In this document: one piece after another, positions 6,143 to 12,224 of the stretch
How the letters are laid out: every line of letters begins with the position of its first letter
Numbering within the stretch: the stretch's first letter is position 1
From: CAZTEB01 sp964612735
Lineage (GTDB): Bacteria > Patescibacteriota > Microgenomatia > UBA1400 > PJMF01
Reading direction: 5' to 3'
DNA length: 14,463 nucleotides
Assembly: GCA_964612735.1 (NCBI GenBank)
Contig: CAZTEB010000022.1
Span: forward strand, 1 to 14,463
Position numbers and translations under genes: made by a program
Notes under the pieces: model-generated
Database searches by the model: none
Seen by the model: only the letters and a program-made list of their open reading frames with translations
Told to the model about the DNA's origin: nothing

Positions 6143-6901
6143 ATGGCTTCCATGTTCGAAACCTTGCTTGACGGTTCTCAAGTAAACGTAGTTATCGCCT
6201 TTATCGGTGGCTTCATTACCTTCTTCGCATCGTGTTTGCTGCCGTTAGTTCCGACCTACCTGGCTTATTTATCTGGAGTTTCTCTGAATGAAGATACTGC
6301 AGATTCCAAACGCTGGCAGATTTTGACAACTGCCATCTTTTTTGTGGCTGGTTTTATCATCACCTTTGTCACCCTAGGTCTGACGCTCAACACGCTCAAT
6401 TCTGCCGTTAATGTTCACCGCGCAACTATTAACAGAGCAGCTGGGCTCTTTTTCATCTTGATGGGATTGTTCATGTTGAACGTATTTCAGCACCCATGGT
6501 TTTTGCAAGAGCGCAGAATCGATGTTCATGACCTTTTCACGAAGCATCGCAAGTTACACGCGCTAGTGACCGGAATTGCGTTTGGATTTGGCTGGACGCC
6601 GTGCATTGGTCCAGTTTTGGCTGTTATCTTATTTTGGGCAGCTCAAGCAGAAACCGCGCTTGCTGGCACGGCGCTGTTGGTATCTTACGGCTTGGGCTTG
6701 GGTATCCCATTTCTACTTGTCGCACTGGGCTTTGAGAAACTGGTGCCACTTCTCAAGAAGTATCGTCGGGTCAGTCAATACGTCAACTATCTGTCGGCAG
6801 GAATGTTGCTGATGGTCGGCGTACTATTGGCTACGGGCTATTTTCAGTATCTTTCGCTGGTTTTCCTAGACGTACTTAATTTGCGAACACTGGCGATATA
6901 A
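6143..6901 (+). CDS. ccdA: CcdA/DsbD-type thiol-disulfide electron transporter
   Basis: A 252-residue membrane protein with six hydrophobic segments, the size and layout of CcdA. The two redox cysteines of the family are present: C31 in FFASCLLPLVPTYLAYLSG and C154 in GFGWTPCIGP, one in each half of the pseudo-symmetric fold. CcdA moves reducing equivalents from cytoplasmic thioredoxin to extracytoplasmic thioredoxin-like proteins; the DsbA-like protein at 3862-4629 or another exported thiol protein could be the acceptor, which is inference. ATG 6143 has no Shine-Dalgarno. A second in-frame ATG at 6152 lies exactly 7 bases after TACAAT (6139-6144), matching the leaderless spacing of other genes here, so translation may begin at residue 4. 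The Nudix gene follows after about 28 bases. Confidence 0.9.
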   Translation: MASMFETLLDGSQVNVVIAFIGGFITFFASCLLPLVPTYLAYLSGVSLNEDTADSKRWQILTTAIFFVAGFIITFVTLGLTLNTLNSAVNVHRATINRAAGLFFILMGLFMLNVFQHPWFLQERRIDVHDLFTKHRKLHALVTGIAFGFGWTPCIGPVLAVILFWAAQAETALAGTALLVSYGLGLGIPFLLVALGFEKLVPLLKKYRRVSQYVNYLSAGMLLMVGVLLATGYFQYLSLVFLDVLNLRTLAI

Positions 6902-6929
6902 ATGTAGTAGTTTGCATAGATCACGCTGT

Positions 6930-7394
6930 ATGAAAGCACCAAGCTCTCAATTACCAGTTGGCAGGCCAGGCATTGACCACATAGGCGTTGGTGTGGGAGC
7001 TGCTATCTTCAATGATCATAATCAAGTATTGCTGACGCTTCGTGGTAAAGCAGCTAAGAATGAAGTTGGCACTTGGGAGATTCCTGGTGGGGCCGTTGAG
7101 TTTGGCGAGACGTTTGCTCAAGCTCTGAAAAGAGAAGTTAAAGAAGAGCTAGCTGTCGACATTGAGGTCGGTGAGCTGGTCAACATCTGTGATCACCTAA
7201 TCCCTGACGAGCACCAGCATTGGGTGTCTCCGACCTATCTATGCACCATCACCAGTGGCCAGCCTACGATCATGGAGCCAGAAAAGTGTGAAGAGATTGG
7301 CTGGTTTACACTAGACGAAGCAGAAAAGTTACCACTGTCGTTGGTGACGAAGGATGATGTGGTATTTTTACGTAGTTTTCTAGCTAAGAACTAG
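6930..7394 (+). CDS. Nudix hydrolase
   Basis: A 154-residue protein with a complete Nudix box: GGAVEFGETFAQALKREVKEEL fits the G-x5-E-x7-REuxEExGu consensus apart from the final glycine, where EELAV has A. The ordered glutamates coordinate magnesium for hydrolysis of nucleoside-diphosphate-linked substrates. The opening (GVGVGAAIFNDHNQVLLTLRGKAAKNEVGTWEIPGG) is typical of MutT/ADP-sugar-type members, but the substrate cannot be told from sequence. ATG 6930 is chosen over an in-frame TTG at 6912. Neither has a Shine-Dalgarno. The gene is 28 bases behind ccdA and probably rides on its transcript. Its stop overlaps that of prmC tail to tail. Confidence 0.88.
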   Translation: MKAPSSQLPVGRPGIDHIGVGVGAAIFNDHNQVLLTLRGKAAKNEVGTWEIPGGAVEFGETFAQALKREVKEELAVDIEVGELVNICDHLIPDEHQHWVSPTYLCTITSGQPTIMEPEKCEEIGWFTLDEAEKLPLSLVTKDDVVFLRSFLAKN

Positions 7395-7400
7395 TTCTTA
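7385..7400. repeat. 16-base palindrome spanning two overlapping stop codons
   Basis: TAAGAACTAGTTCTTA is a perfect palindrome. Its central CTAG contains both convergent stop codons: TAG of the Nudix gene at 7392-7394 and TAG of prmC at 7393-7391. Both genes therefore end with the same codons, AAG AAC TAG. It could form a hairpin in either transcript, but lacks a loop and T-run. Confidence 0.55.
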
Positions 7401-8170
7401 AGCCCACACACCCAAAATCTATTCTTGAGTTGTGAATCTTTTTTGGTGGTAATAAACCATCTCGACACTAGTTCTGTGGGTGGCTGCTGATGACTGTCAT
7501 CAACCTCTAGCACAACCACGCCACTTGATTTCAATTTTGACTCCGCTTCGGCTAATAACTTTCTAACTAACTCCAATCCATCTTCACCACCATCCAGGGC
7601 TAGCTTTGGTTCAAACTCACGTACCGAAGCATCGAGTGTTTGAATTCGCTGCGAAGGAATATAGGGGAGATTGGCAATTAGTAAGTCAAGTTTGATATCG
7701 GGAGGATACGAGCCAAGTAAATTACTCTCTATCAGATGAATATCTTGATGTTGATTTTTGCCAGCAAGCTTGGTGATATTCGTAGCAGCTAGCTCTAGCG
7801 CCTTTGGTGAAATATCTGAGAGATAGATTTCACAAGGTATCTTCTTTTCTCGCGCAGCAAGCAAGATGGATATACCGATCGCCCCAGAACCCGTTCCCAC
7901 ATCCGCAATTTGTAGCGTTGAGCTTGGTCGTTGTGCATGAAGTTTCTCAAGTTCGACTAACGCCAACTCAACCAACTCTTCAGTCTCAATTCTGGGGATC
8001 AGTACATCCTTAGTTACCTCAAATACACGGCCGCAGAACTCAGCTTTGCCCGTCATGTACTCTACGGGCATCTCGCCGTATTGTGAGACGTCCAGTGTGC
8101 TCGAACCATATCGAGCTAGGTGCGTGCGTTCACGAGGGGAGAGGGTGCGGTTTTTGGCAACAGTCTTCAT
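7391..8170 (-). CDS. prmC: Peptide chain release factor N5-glutamine methyltransferase
   Basis: A 259-residue class I SAM methyltransferase of the HemK/PrmC type, which methylates the glutamine of the GGQ motif in RF1/RF2. Seen in order: a short N-terminal helical part, PVEYMTGKAEFCGRVFEV and the PRIETEELVE signature (59-68), the SAM-binding ADVGTGSGAIGISI (89-102), an acidic LSDIS at the end of strand 2, and the catalytic IANLPYI (NLPY at 167-170; a common variant of NPPY), then LALDGGEDGLE. The N-terminal domain is shorter than in E. coli. ATG 8170 has no strong Shine-Dalgarno; TATACT (complement of 8190-8195) lies 19 bases upstream. It is divergent from arsR and convergent with the Nudix gene. 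In many genomes prmC follows prfA, but that is not the arrangement here. Confidence 0.9.
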   Translation of the reverse strand: MKTVAKNRTLSPRERTHLARYGSSTLDVSQYGEMPVEYMTGKAEFCGRVFEVTKDVLIPRIETEELVELALVELEKLHAQRPSSTLQIADVGTGSGAIGISILLAAREKKIPCEIYLSDISPKALELAATNITKLAGKNQHQDIHLIESNLLGSYPPDIKLDLLIANLPYIPSQRIQTLDASVREFEPKLALDGGEDGLELVRKLLAEAESKLKSSGVVVLEVDDSHQQPPTELVSRWFITTKKDSQLKNRFWVCGLKN

Positions 8171-8255
8171 TGCTGGTTATTCTTGTCACAGTATATGCGT
8201 GTGGTTGTCCATTGTACCAGGCTGAAATAGAGGCCAGATTGCTATCCTAAGAAGA

Positions 8256-8284
8256 TTGACTCACTATGGCAGAATTGGTAATAT
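8256..8284 (+). promoter_or_regulatory. arsR promoter, TTGACT-17-TAATAT
   Basis: TTGACT (8256-8261) and TAATAT (8279-8284) are 17 bases apart, and TAATAT ends 8 bases before ATG 8293. The upstream in-frame ATG at 8266 lies between the two boxes and so should not be transcribed; this fixes the start at 8293 and predicts a leaderless mRNA. Confidence 0.7.
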
Positions 8285-8305
8285 TTAACCATATGGTTAA
8301 ATATT
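8280..8305. promoter_or_regulatory. 26-base perfect palindrome, probable ArsR operator
   Basis: The 26 bases are identical on both strands, with core TTAACCATATGGTTAA. It covers most of the -10 box, the predicted transcription start and the first codons of the repressor gene (M-V-K-Y). A dimeric winged-helix repressor bound here would block its own transcription. The centre falls between 8292 and 8293, at the start codon. Confidence 0.75.
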
Positions 8306-8613
8306 CTCGTACACCCTTTGATCAGTCTTTAGACAACATCTTCATGGCATTAGCCGACCCCACTCGCCGATCGATCCTTCATCGTCTTTTATTCGGGTCT
8401 CAAACTGTTTCTCAAGTCGCCATGCCTTTTAGCATCTCACTAGCTGCTATCTCAAAACACTTGCGAGTGCTAGAGGAGGCAGGACTCGTTACGCGAACCA
8501 AGCAGGGTAGGTTTAGGATGTGCGAAGTTCAGAATGCAGCACTGCACGAAGCAACCACTTGGTTATGTCATGTTCACGCTGGTGAGCATGCCCAACTTGA
8601 GACGAGTTCGTAG
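8293..8613 (+). CDS. ArsR-family transcriptional repressor
   Basis: A 106-residue winged-helix protein. The start MVKY...LDNIFMALADPTRRSILHRL is the classic opening of the ArsR subgroup often paired with SRPBCC/AHSA1 proteins, followed by the recognition helix region SISLAAISKHLRVLEEAGLV (~47-66) and wing TRTKQGRFRMCEV. The metal-binding CxC motif of ArsR/SmtB helix 3 is missing, so it is probably not a metal sensor. Start 8293 is preferred over 8266 because the promoter boxes flank 8266 and a perfect palindrome is centred on 8293. Autorepression is predicted. No SRPBCC partner or other obvious target is adjacent; prmC is divergent and the two-component system follows 67 bases downstream with its own promoter. 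Confidence 0.88.
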   Translation: MVKYSRTPFDQSLDNIFMALADPTRRSILHRLLFGSQTVSQVAMPFSISLAAISKHLRVLEEAGLVTRTKQGRFRMCEVQNAALHEATTWLCHVHAGEHAQLETSS

Positions 8614-8641
8614 TCTTGTTTGCTTGTGAATGTAGTATGCT

Positions 8642-8674
8642 CTTCATCTTCGCTTCATCATTGCCCTGTACAAT
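8642..8674 (+). promoter_or_regulatory. Response regulator promoter with direct-repeat box
   Basis: CTTCATC occurs at 8642-8648 and 8653-8659, an 11-base period as bound by OmpR/PhoB-family dimers. Nine bases later TACAAT (8669-8674) ends 6 bases before GTG 8681. The same repeat, period and 9-base distance occur before the exported-protein gene near 11013. No consensus -35 exists, consistent with activation. Function is inferred. Confidence 0.6.
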
Positions 8675-8680
8675 ACCCCT

Positions 8681-9382
8681 GTGAAACTCCTTCTTGCCGA
8701 AGACAACCATAAGCTGGCCGCTCTCATTGCTCAAGCTTTGGAGGAAGCTGGTCATGTGGTTGAGGTCTATTACGATGGTGTCGAAGCGTATGACATGGCA
8801 AGTGATGGTGAGTACGACGTCATTATCTTAGATAGAATGATGCCTGGTATGGAGGGCGCGGAGGTATGTCGATTACTGCGTACCGATGGGGTGCAGACAC
8901 CGATTTTGTTTTTGACTGCTAAGGATGCTGTGTCTGATCGAGTTGCTGGACTTGATGCCGGAGCCGACGATTACTTAATCAAGCCATTTGCGATGGATGA
9001 GTTGTTAGCTCGAGTGAGAACCCTACTTAGGAGAGATGGTGATAAGCAACCAGTGCTAAAGTATGACTCGCTGACTCTCGATCCTTCTAAGAGAGTGGTG
9101 AGGCGTGCTGGTGCTGCGATTGATGTCACTGCTAAAGAGTATTCGTTGCTAGAGTATCTACTTCGTAATGCTGAGCACATCGTCTCCCAAGCTCAGATTA
9201 TTGAGCATGTCTGGGATCAAAGCTACGATGGGGTTAGTAATGTCGTGCAGACCTATATTAAGCAGCTGCGTCGGAAAATAGACAAAGCTTTCTCAAGAGA
9301 AGAGCCGCTGATTACTACGGTTCGCGGTATGGGTTACACCCTGCGGCGCGAGCAAGAGTCAAGTGAGAAGGAAAGCGCATGA
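8681..9382 (+). CDS. OmpR/PhoB-family response regulator
   Basis: A 233-residue response regulator. The receiver domain (1-~120) has the acidic pair E7/D8, phosphoacceptor D51 in VIILDRMMPGMEG, the switch T79 in LFLTAKD and K101 in YLIKPFAMDEL. The C-terminal winged-helix domain (~127-227) includes LTAKEYSLLEYLL-type helix (VTAKEYSLLEYLLRNAEHIVS), a recognition helix VSNVVQTYIKQLRRKID and the wing TVRGMGYTL, all typical of the OmpR class. The start is GTG at 8681, 6 bases after TACAAT, so a leaderless GTG-initiated mRNA is predicted. It overlaps the kinase gene by four bases (ATGA, 9379-9382), implying translational coupling. A direct repeat in its own promoter suggests autoregulation. It resembles CpxR/BasR-type regulators generally; no specific orthology is claimed. 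Confidence 0.93.
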   Translation: MKLLLAEDNHKLAALIAQALEEAGHVVEVYYDGVEAYDMASDGEYDVIILDRMMPGMEGAEVCRLLRTDGVQTPILFLTAKDAVSDRVAGLDAGADDYLIKPFAMDELLARVRTLLRRDGDKQPVLKYDSLTLDPSKRVVRRAGAAIDVTAKEYSLLEYLLRNAEHIVSQAQIIEHVWDQSYDGVSNVVQTYIKQLRRKIDKAFSREEPLITTVRGMGYTLRREQESSEKESA

Positions 9383-10449
9383 ACTTGGCCACTATGTTTT
9401 CCTGGGCTCGAGTGCGATTGACGCTAGCCTACACTGCTTTTTTTAGCATTATTATCATCGCTTTCTCGTATGGTATGTACCTCAACCAAGTGAGCACCCT
9501 AGAGTACGCTCGGGAGTTGCCCGAGGCTTTCGTAGAGCGAGTGGAACAGCGTCTGGGTCGTACTACTAGGCCTACCGCCAACTCGGCTCCTCTACAGGCC
9601 CCAGAGCAGTTTCGAGATAGATTTCAAGCAGCAACGTACCAACTTCAGCTTGAGCTTGCTCATGATATCTTCGTGTTTGATGCGATCGCAATCGCACTGT
9701 GCTTGGCGGTTTCGTATGTAGTGGCTGGTTTAACGTTGGCACCGATTGAGCGTAGTTATCAGCACCAGCGTCGGTTTCTCCAAGATGTTTCGCACGAGCT
9801 GCGCACGCCCCTAAGTGTGATGCGGGCAGAACTCGAGACTTGGCTCAAGAAGACAGCTGCGTCCAGTAAGTATCGCTCGCCACTGACCTCATTACTCGAA
9901 GAAGTGGATGATATGTCAGTTATGGTGCAAGACGTGTTGTTTTTAGCTCGAGGTGAAGAGGTGCAGAGTAAGGGTGATTGGCAGGAAGTTAATCTGATAC
10001 AGACTACAAAGCAAGTAGTCACTAAGCTTACTCCCAAGATAGCTAAGCACAAAATAGCGCTGCGTTTTTCAGTTGCCACCAAGCAGTCTGGTAATGATTA
10101 CGAGGTGGCGTTATCGCATCGTGATGACTGGAGACGAGTGATCACTATTTTGCTCGACAATGCTGCTAAGTACACTGATCCTGGTGGTGAAATCAGCGTG
10201 ATATTGAGTGCTCATGGCAGGTTTTTCAAGCTTGAAGTTCAAGACACGGGCATTGGTTTAAGCCAGTATGACCAAGAGCGGATTTTTGATCGCTTCTATC
10301 GTTCTGACGCAGCCCGCTCGAGCGCTGGTTCCGGACTGGGCTTGGCGATAGCCAAGCAGGTGGTTGAGAGCTGGGGCGGTGGCATTTCAGTTCGTAGCAC
10401 TGAAGGTGTTGGCAGCACATTTACCGTCACAGTTCCTCGTAGCAGCTGA
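9379..10449 (+). CDS. Sensor histidine kinase
   Basis: A 356-residue transmembrane kinase. TM1 is about 14-34 and TM2 about 100-120, enclosing an extracytoplasmic sensor loop of only ~65 residues that is rich in E, R and Q and has no recognisable domain. A short juxtamembrane segment leads to the HisKA dimerisation region with FLQDVSHELRTPLSVMRAE (phosphoacceptor H139). The HATPase domain shows the N box with N261 (LLDNAAKYTDPGG), G1 DTGIGL (289-294), the F box region RIFDRFYR, and G2 GSGLGLAIAKQVV (317-). All catalytic boxes are intact. There is no clear HAMP domain. It partners the overlapping upstream response regulator. The small sensor loop suggests detection of membrane or envelope state rather than a ligand-binding domain, which is inference. 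Confidence 0.93.
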   Translation: MNLATMFSWARVRLTLAYTAFFSIIIIAFSYGMYLNQVSTLEYARELPEAFVERVEQRLGRTTRPTANSAPLQAPEQFRDRFQAATYQLQLELAHDIFVFDAIAIALCLAVSYVVAGLTLAPIERSYQHQRRFLQDVSHELRTPLSVMRAELETWLKKTAASSKYRSPLTSLLEEVDDMSVMVQDVLFLARGEEVQSKGDWQEVNLIQTTKQVVTKLTPKIAKHKIALRFSVATKQSGNDYEVALSHRDDWRRVITILLDNAAKYTDPGGEISVILSAHGRFFKLEVQDTGIGLSQYDQERIFDRFYRSDAARSSAGSGLGLAIAKQVVESWGGGISVRSTEGVGSTFTVTVPRSS

Positions 10450-10477
10450 CTACACCGCTGAGCACGCTGGCATGGTG

Positions 10478-10486
10478 TGATAGACT
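10478..10486 (+). promoter_or_regulatory. Extended -10 promoter of the SixA-like gene
   Basis: TGATAGACT fits an extended -10 (TG-n-TAGACT) and ends 6 bases before ATG 10493 with no Shine-Dalgarno, so a leaderless mRNA is predicted. A closely similar TGATAGAAT precedes yqeY at 11722-11730. Confidence 0.5.
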
Positions 10487-10492
10487 TCTCTC

Positions 10493-10987
10493 ATGACTAC
10501 GTACTACATCTTTCGTCACGGTATCGCCAAGCTAGATTCTAGCCAAAGCTACGGTGATAAAGCTCGCACTCAAGGATTGCTTCCAGAGGCTGAGCCTGGC
10601 GTCAAGGCGCTTGCAGACTATCTGGGTCAGTTTGAAGCCGAGGCTGGTTTTCGCTCACCGGTGCTGCGATGTCAGCAGACGGCTGCTAAGGTGAGTGAGA
10701 CGACAGGATTGGAGTTCGCAGTTGATGAGCGCATAACTGAAGATTACCAGGAAGAGTTTCCCGAAGTTGAAGCCAGAGTGCGCGATTTTTTTGAGGAGCT
10801 TCAAGATGCACAGCTTTCTTCTGTAATGATTTGCACACATGGCATCGTGGTAGCTGGTCTCAAGCACTTGTTGCTCGATGGCGCCTTTCTGTCTCACCAG
10901 ACCAGTGACTTTCCGCCACAGGCTGGGCTGATCATTATTCGTGATGGCAAGCTAGTCGAAGAAAAGCACTTCACTGAGTTGCTGTAA
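10493..10987 (+). CDS. SixA-like histidine phosphatase
   Basis: A 164-residue histidine-phosphatase superfamily protein. The first catalytic block is YYIFRHGIAK (R8-H9-G10, H9 being the phospho-accepting histidine), SPVLRCQQTA (R59) supplies the second arginine region, E86/E87 could be the acid, and ICTHGIVVAGLKHLL (H116) is the second histidine. Its size matches SixA, which in E. coli removes phosphate from phosphohistidine proteins; other small members act on nucleotides or sugars, so the substrate is open. It lies 43 bases after the kinase gene but has its own extended -10, so it may be transcribed with the two-component operon and also alone. A role in damping phosphohistidine signalling of the neighbouring kinase is an inference from position only. 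Confidence 0.8.
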   Translation: MTTYYIFRHGIAKLDSSQSYGDKARTQGLLPEAEPGVKALADYLGQFEAEAGFRSPVLRCQQTAAKVSETTGLEFAVDERITEDYQEEFPEVEARVRDFFEELQDAQLSSVMICTHGIVVAGLKHLLLDGAFLSHQTSDFPPQAGLIIIRDGKLVEEKHFTELL

Positions 10988-11012
10988 ATTCCCCACTAAA
11001 CATCAGCTTGCA

Positions 11013-11044
11013 CTCATCCTCCCCTCATCTTTGCTGTTTACACT
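11013..11044 (+). promoter_or_regulatory. Exported-protein promoter with response-regulator-type repeat
   Basis: CTCATC at 11013-11018 and 11024-11029 (11-base period) is followed 9 bases later by TACACT (11039-11044). Aligned with the response regulator promoter, 17 of 22 bases covering the repeats and the following TTGC are the same. This is the basis for assigning the gene to the regulator's regulon. Confidence 0.6.
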
Positions 11045-11065
11045 ACTTCTACATGGACAGAACAG

Positions 11066-11080
11066 AGGTGCATCGCACCT
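11066..11080 (+). repeat. Leader hairpin before the exported-protein gene
   Basis: AGGTGC-ATC-GCACCT is a perfect 6-bp stem with a 3-base loop (a G-U pair can extend it). It lies in the predicted leader just upstream of the AAAGG ribosome-binding site at 11084-11088, where it could affect translation or mRNA stability. Confidence 0.45.
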
Positions 11081-11097
11081 TAGAAAGGTACTTACTC

Positions 11098-11634
11098 ATG
11101 AACAAGCGCACTTCACTCGTTATAGCTGGACTTACTCTTTTCTCGCTTGGAGCTGCTCACTCAATTTCAGCTCATGAACCCAACGGGCCTCTTGATGAAG
11201 AGAAAACACCCTCTCTCGAGAGATTACATCAGCGTATGCACGCTCGATACCAGCGTGATAACAGTGAATCTGAGCGATCAAAGTTGACCCCAGAGGAGCG
11301 TCAGCAACGCAGGGATCAACGAGCTGAGCATCGCCAAGAGATGAAGCAAGAGCATAGAGCTGCTTGGGCTGAGTTTCTAGATATGTCTCCTGAAGAATTA
11401 ACCGCTCGACTAGAGGAGAATCTGCGACCACATCAAGTGGCTGAGGAACTTGGTAAGACCTCTGAGGAGATTCGAGACTTTATGAGTGAACTCCACGCTC
11501 AAAAGATGGTGCGATTTGAAGCGCGCCTCTCAAAAGCAGTAGAAGCAGGTGAGCTCACCTCCGACGCTGCTGATCAGATACGAAGTACACACCACAGCTG
11601 GTGGGAACGACTCCAAACCAGGTTGCCAATGTAG
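11098..11634 (+). CDS. Exported, highly charged helical protein
   Basis: A 178-residue protein with a signal peptide (MNKR, hydrophobic core to about residue 20, SISA cleavage near 25). The mature part is rich in E, R, Q and H and almost entirely helical. Residues ~62-85 (KLTPEERQQRRDQRAEHRQEM) weakly recall the LTxxQ helices of Spy/CpxP chaperones; residues ~96-165 (MSPEELTARLEENLRPHQVAEELGKTSEEI ... ARLSKAVEAGELTSDAADQI) follow the pattern of secreted 'GKT-x-x-EIA' / 'V-x-x-G-x-I-T-x-x-Q-A' repeats seen in many Gram-positive and CPR genomes. ATG 11098 is chosen because AAAGG lies 9 bases upstream and the signal peptide starts cleanly; upstream in-frame ATG 11053 is possible (8 bases after TACACT). 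The shared promoter repeat ties it to the adjacent two-component system. A role in envelope protection is inference. Confidence 0.7.
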   Translation: MNKRTSLVIAGLTLFSLGAAHSISAHEPNGPLDEEKTPSLERLHQRMHARYQRDNSESERSKLTPEERQQRRDQRAEHRQEMKQEHRAAWAEFLDMSPEELTARLEENLRPHQVAEELGKTSEEIRDFMSELHAQKMVRFEARLSKAVEAGELTSDAADQIRSTHHSWWERLQTRLPM

Positions 11635-11678
11635 ATGCTGGGCCGGATCTGCGGCGACCACGCTAGCTGGACAGAACA

Positions 11679-11718
11679 AACCCCTCTCTGCTATGCCTCC
11701 CAGAGAGGGGTTCTTTTT
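11679..11718 (+). terminator. Strong intrinsic terminator
   Basis: AACCCCTCTCTG (11679-11690) pairs perfectly with CAGAGAGGGGTT (11701-11712) across a 10-base loop, followed by TTCTTTTTT. This is a 12-bp stem with a T-run, closing the two-component/exported-protein region and insulating yqeY. Confidence 0.93.
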
Positions 11719-11721
11719 TGG

Positions 11722-11730
11722 TGATAGAAT
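11722..11730 (+). promoter_or_regulatory. Extended -10 promoter of yqeY
   Basis: TGATAGAAT (TG-n-TAGAAT) lies just after the terminator, predicting a leader of about 26 bases that includes the AAAGGA ribosome-binding site at 11754-11759. It should drive yqeY and probably the following RodZ-like gene. Confidence 0.5.
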
Positions 11731-11763
11731 GGTCAGTACGTACTAAGTCACCTAAAGGAACCT

Positions 11764-12204
11764 ATGTCACTTAAGCAACAGCTCACTGATCACATGAAGC
11801 AGGCTATGCGAGATCGAGACAGCCTACGGCTGAACACCATTCGGTTTGCGCTTTCTGAAATTAAGAATACTGAGATTGATCAGGGTGAGCTGGCTGACGC
11901 TGATATCGAAAAGGTTATCTCAAAGTTGGTTAAGTCTATGAAAGATGCGGTAGCTGACTTCAAGAAAAGTCAGCGTGATGACTTGGCTGAGACGATCGCA
12001 GAAGAAGAGAAGAAGATTGCCATTTTAGCTGAGTTTCTGCCAAAGCAGCTGAGTGATGAAGAGCTCAAGAGTATTGTGGCTGACGTAGCACGCGAGCACC
12101 AAGGCTCTCAAATGGGTCAGGTTATTGGCGCTGTTATGAAAAAGGTCCAAGGCAAGGCAGATGGTGGCCGAGTTTCAGCTATGGTGAAAGAGCTACAGCA
12201 GTAG
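11764..12204 (+). CDS. yqeY: GatB/YqeY domain protein
   Basis: A 146-residue protein covering the whole YqeY family: SLKQQLTDHMKQAMRDRDSLRLNTIRFALSEIKNTEID at the N-terminus, a helical middle with KKSQRDDLAETIAEEEKKIAILAEFLPKQLSDEEL, and GQVIGAVMKKVQGKADGGRVSAMVKE at the C-terminus, which is the tRNA-contacting tail domain shared with GatB. The stand-alone protein lacks the amidotransferase catalytic part; its cellular role is not established. AAGGA at 11755-11759 is 4 bases before ATG 11764. The RodZ-like gene begins 20 bases after its stop, so the two are likely co-transcribed. Confidence 0.93.
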   Translation: MSLKQQLTDHMKQAMRDRDSLRLNTIRFALSEIKNTEIDQGELADADIEKVISKLVKSMKDAVADFKKSQRDDLAETIAEEEKKIAILAEFLPKQLSDEELKSIVADVAREHQGSQMGQVIGAVMKKVQGKADGGRVSAMVKELQQ

Positions 12205-12224
12205 TTTTCAGCTGACAGAGTAGT

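Noticed and set aside
8266..8292. Upstream in-frame ATG for arsR
   Set aside because: It lies between the -35 and -10 boxes and would add nine residues absent from the MVKY-type family start.
11008..11097. Upstream extension of the exported protein (ATG 11008 and 11053)
   Set aside because: 11008 is upstream of the promoter repeat. 11053 would bury the signal peptide behind 15 extra residues. ATG 11098 has a ribosome-binding site.
11132..11431. 99-codon minus-strand frame within the exported-protein gene
   Set aside because: The plus-strand frame has a signal peptide, ribosome-binding site and family-like repeats; the opposite frame has none of these.
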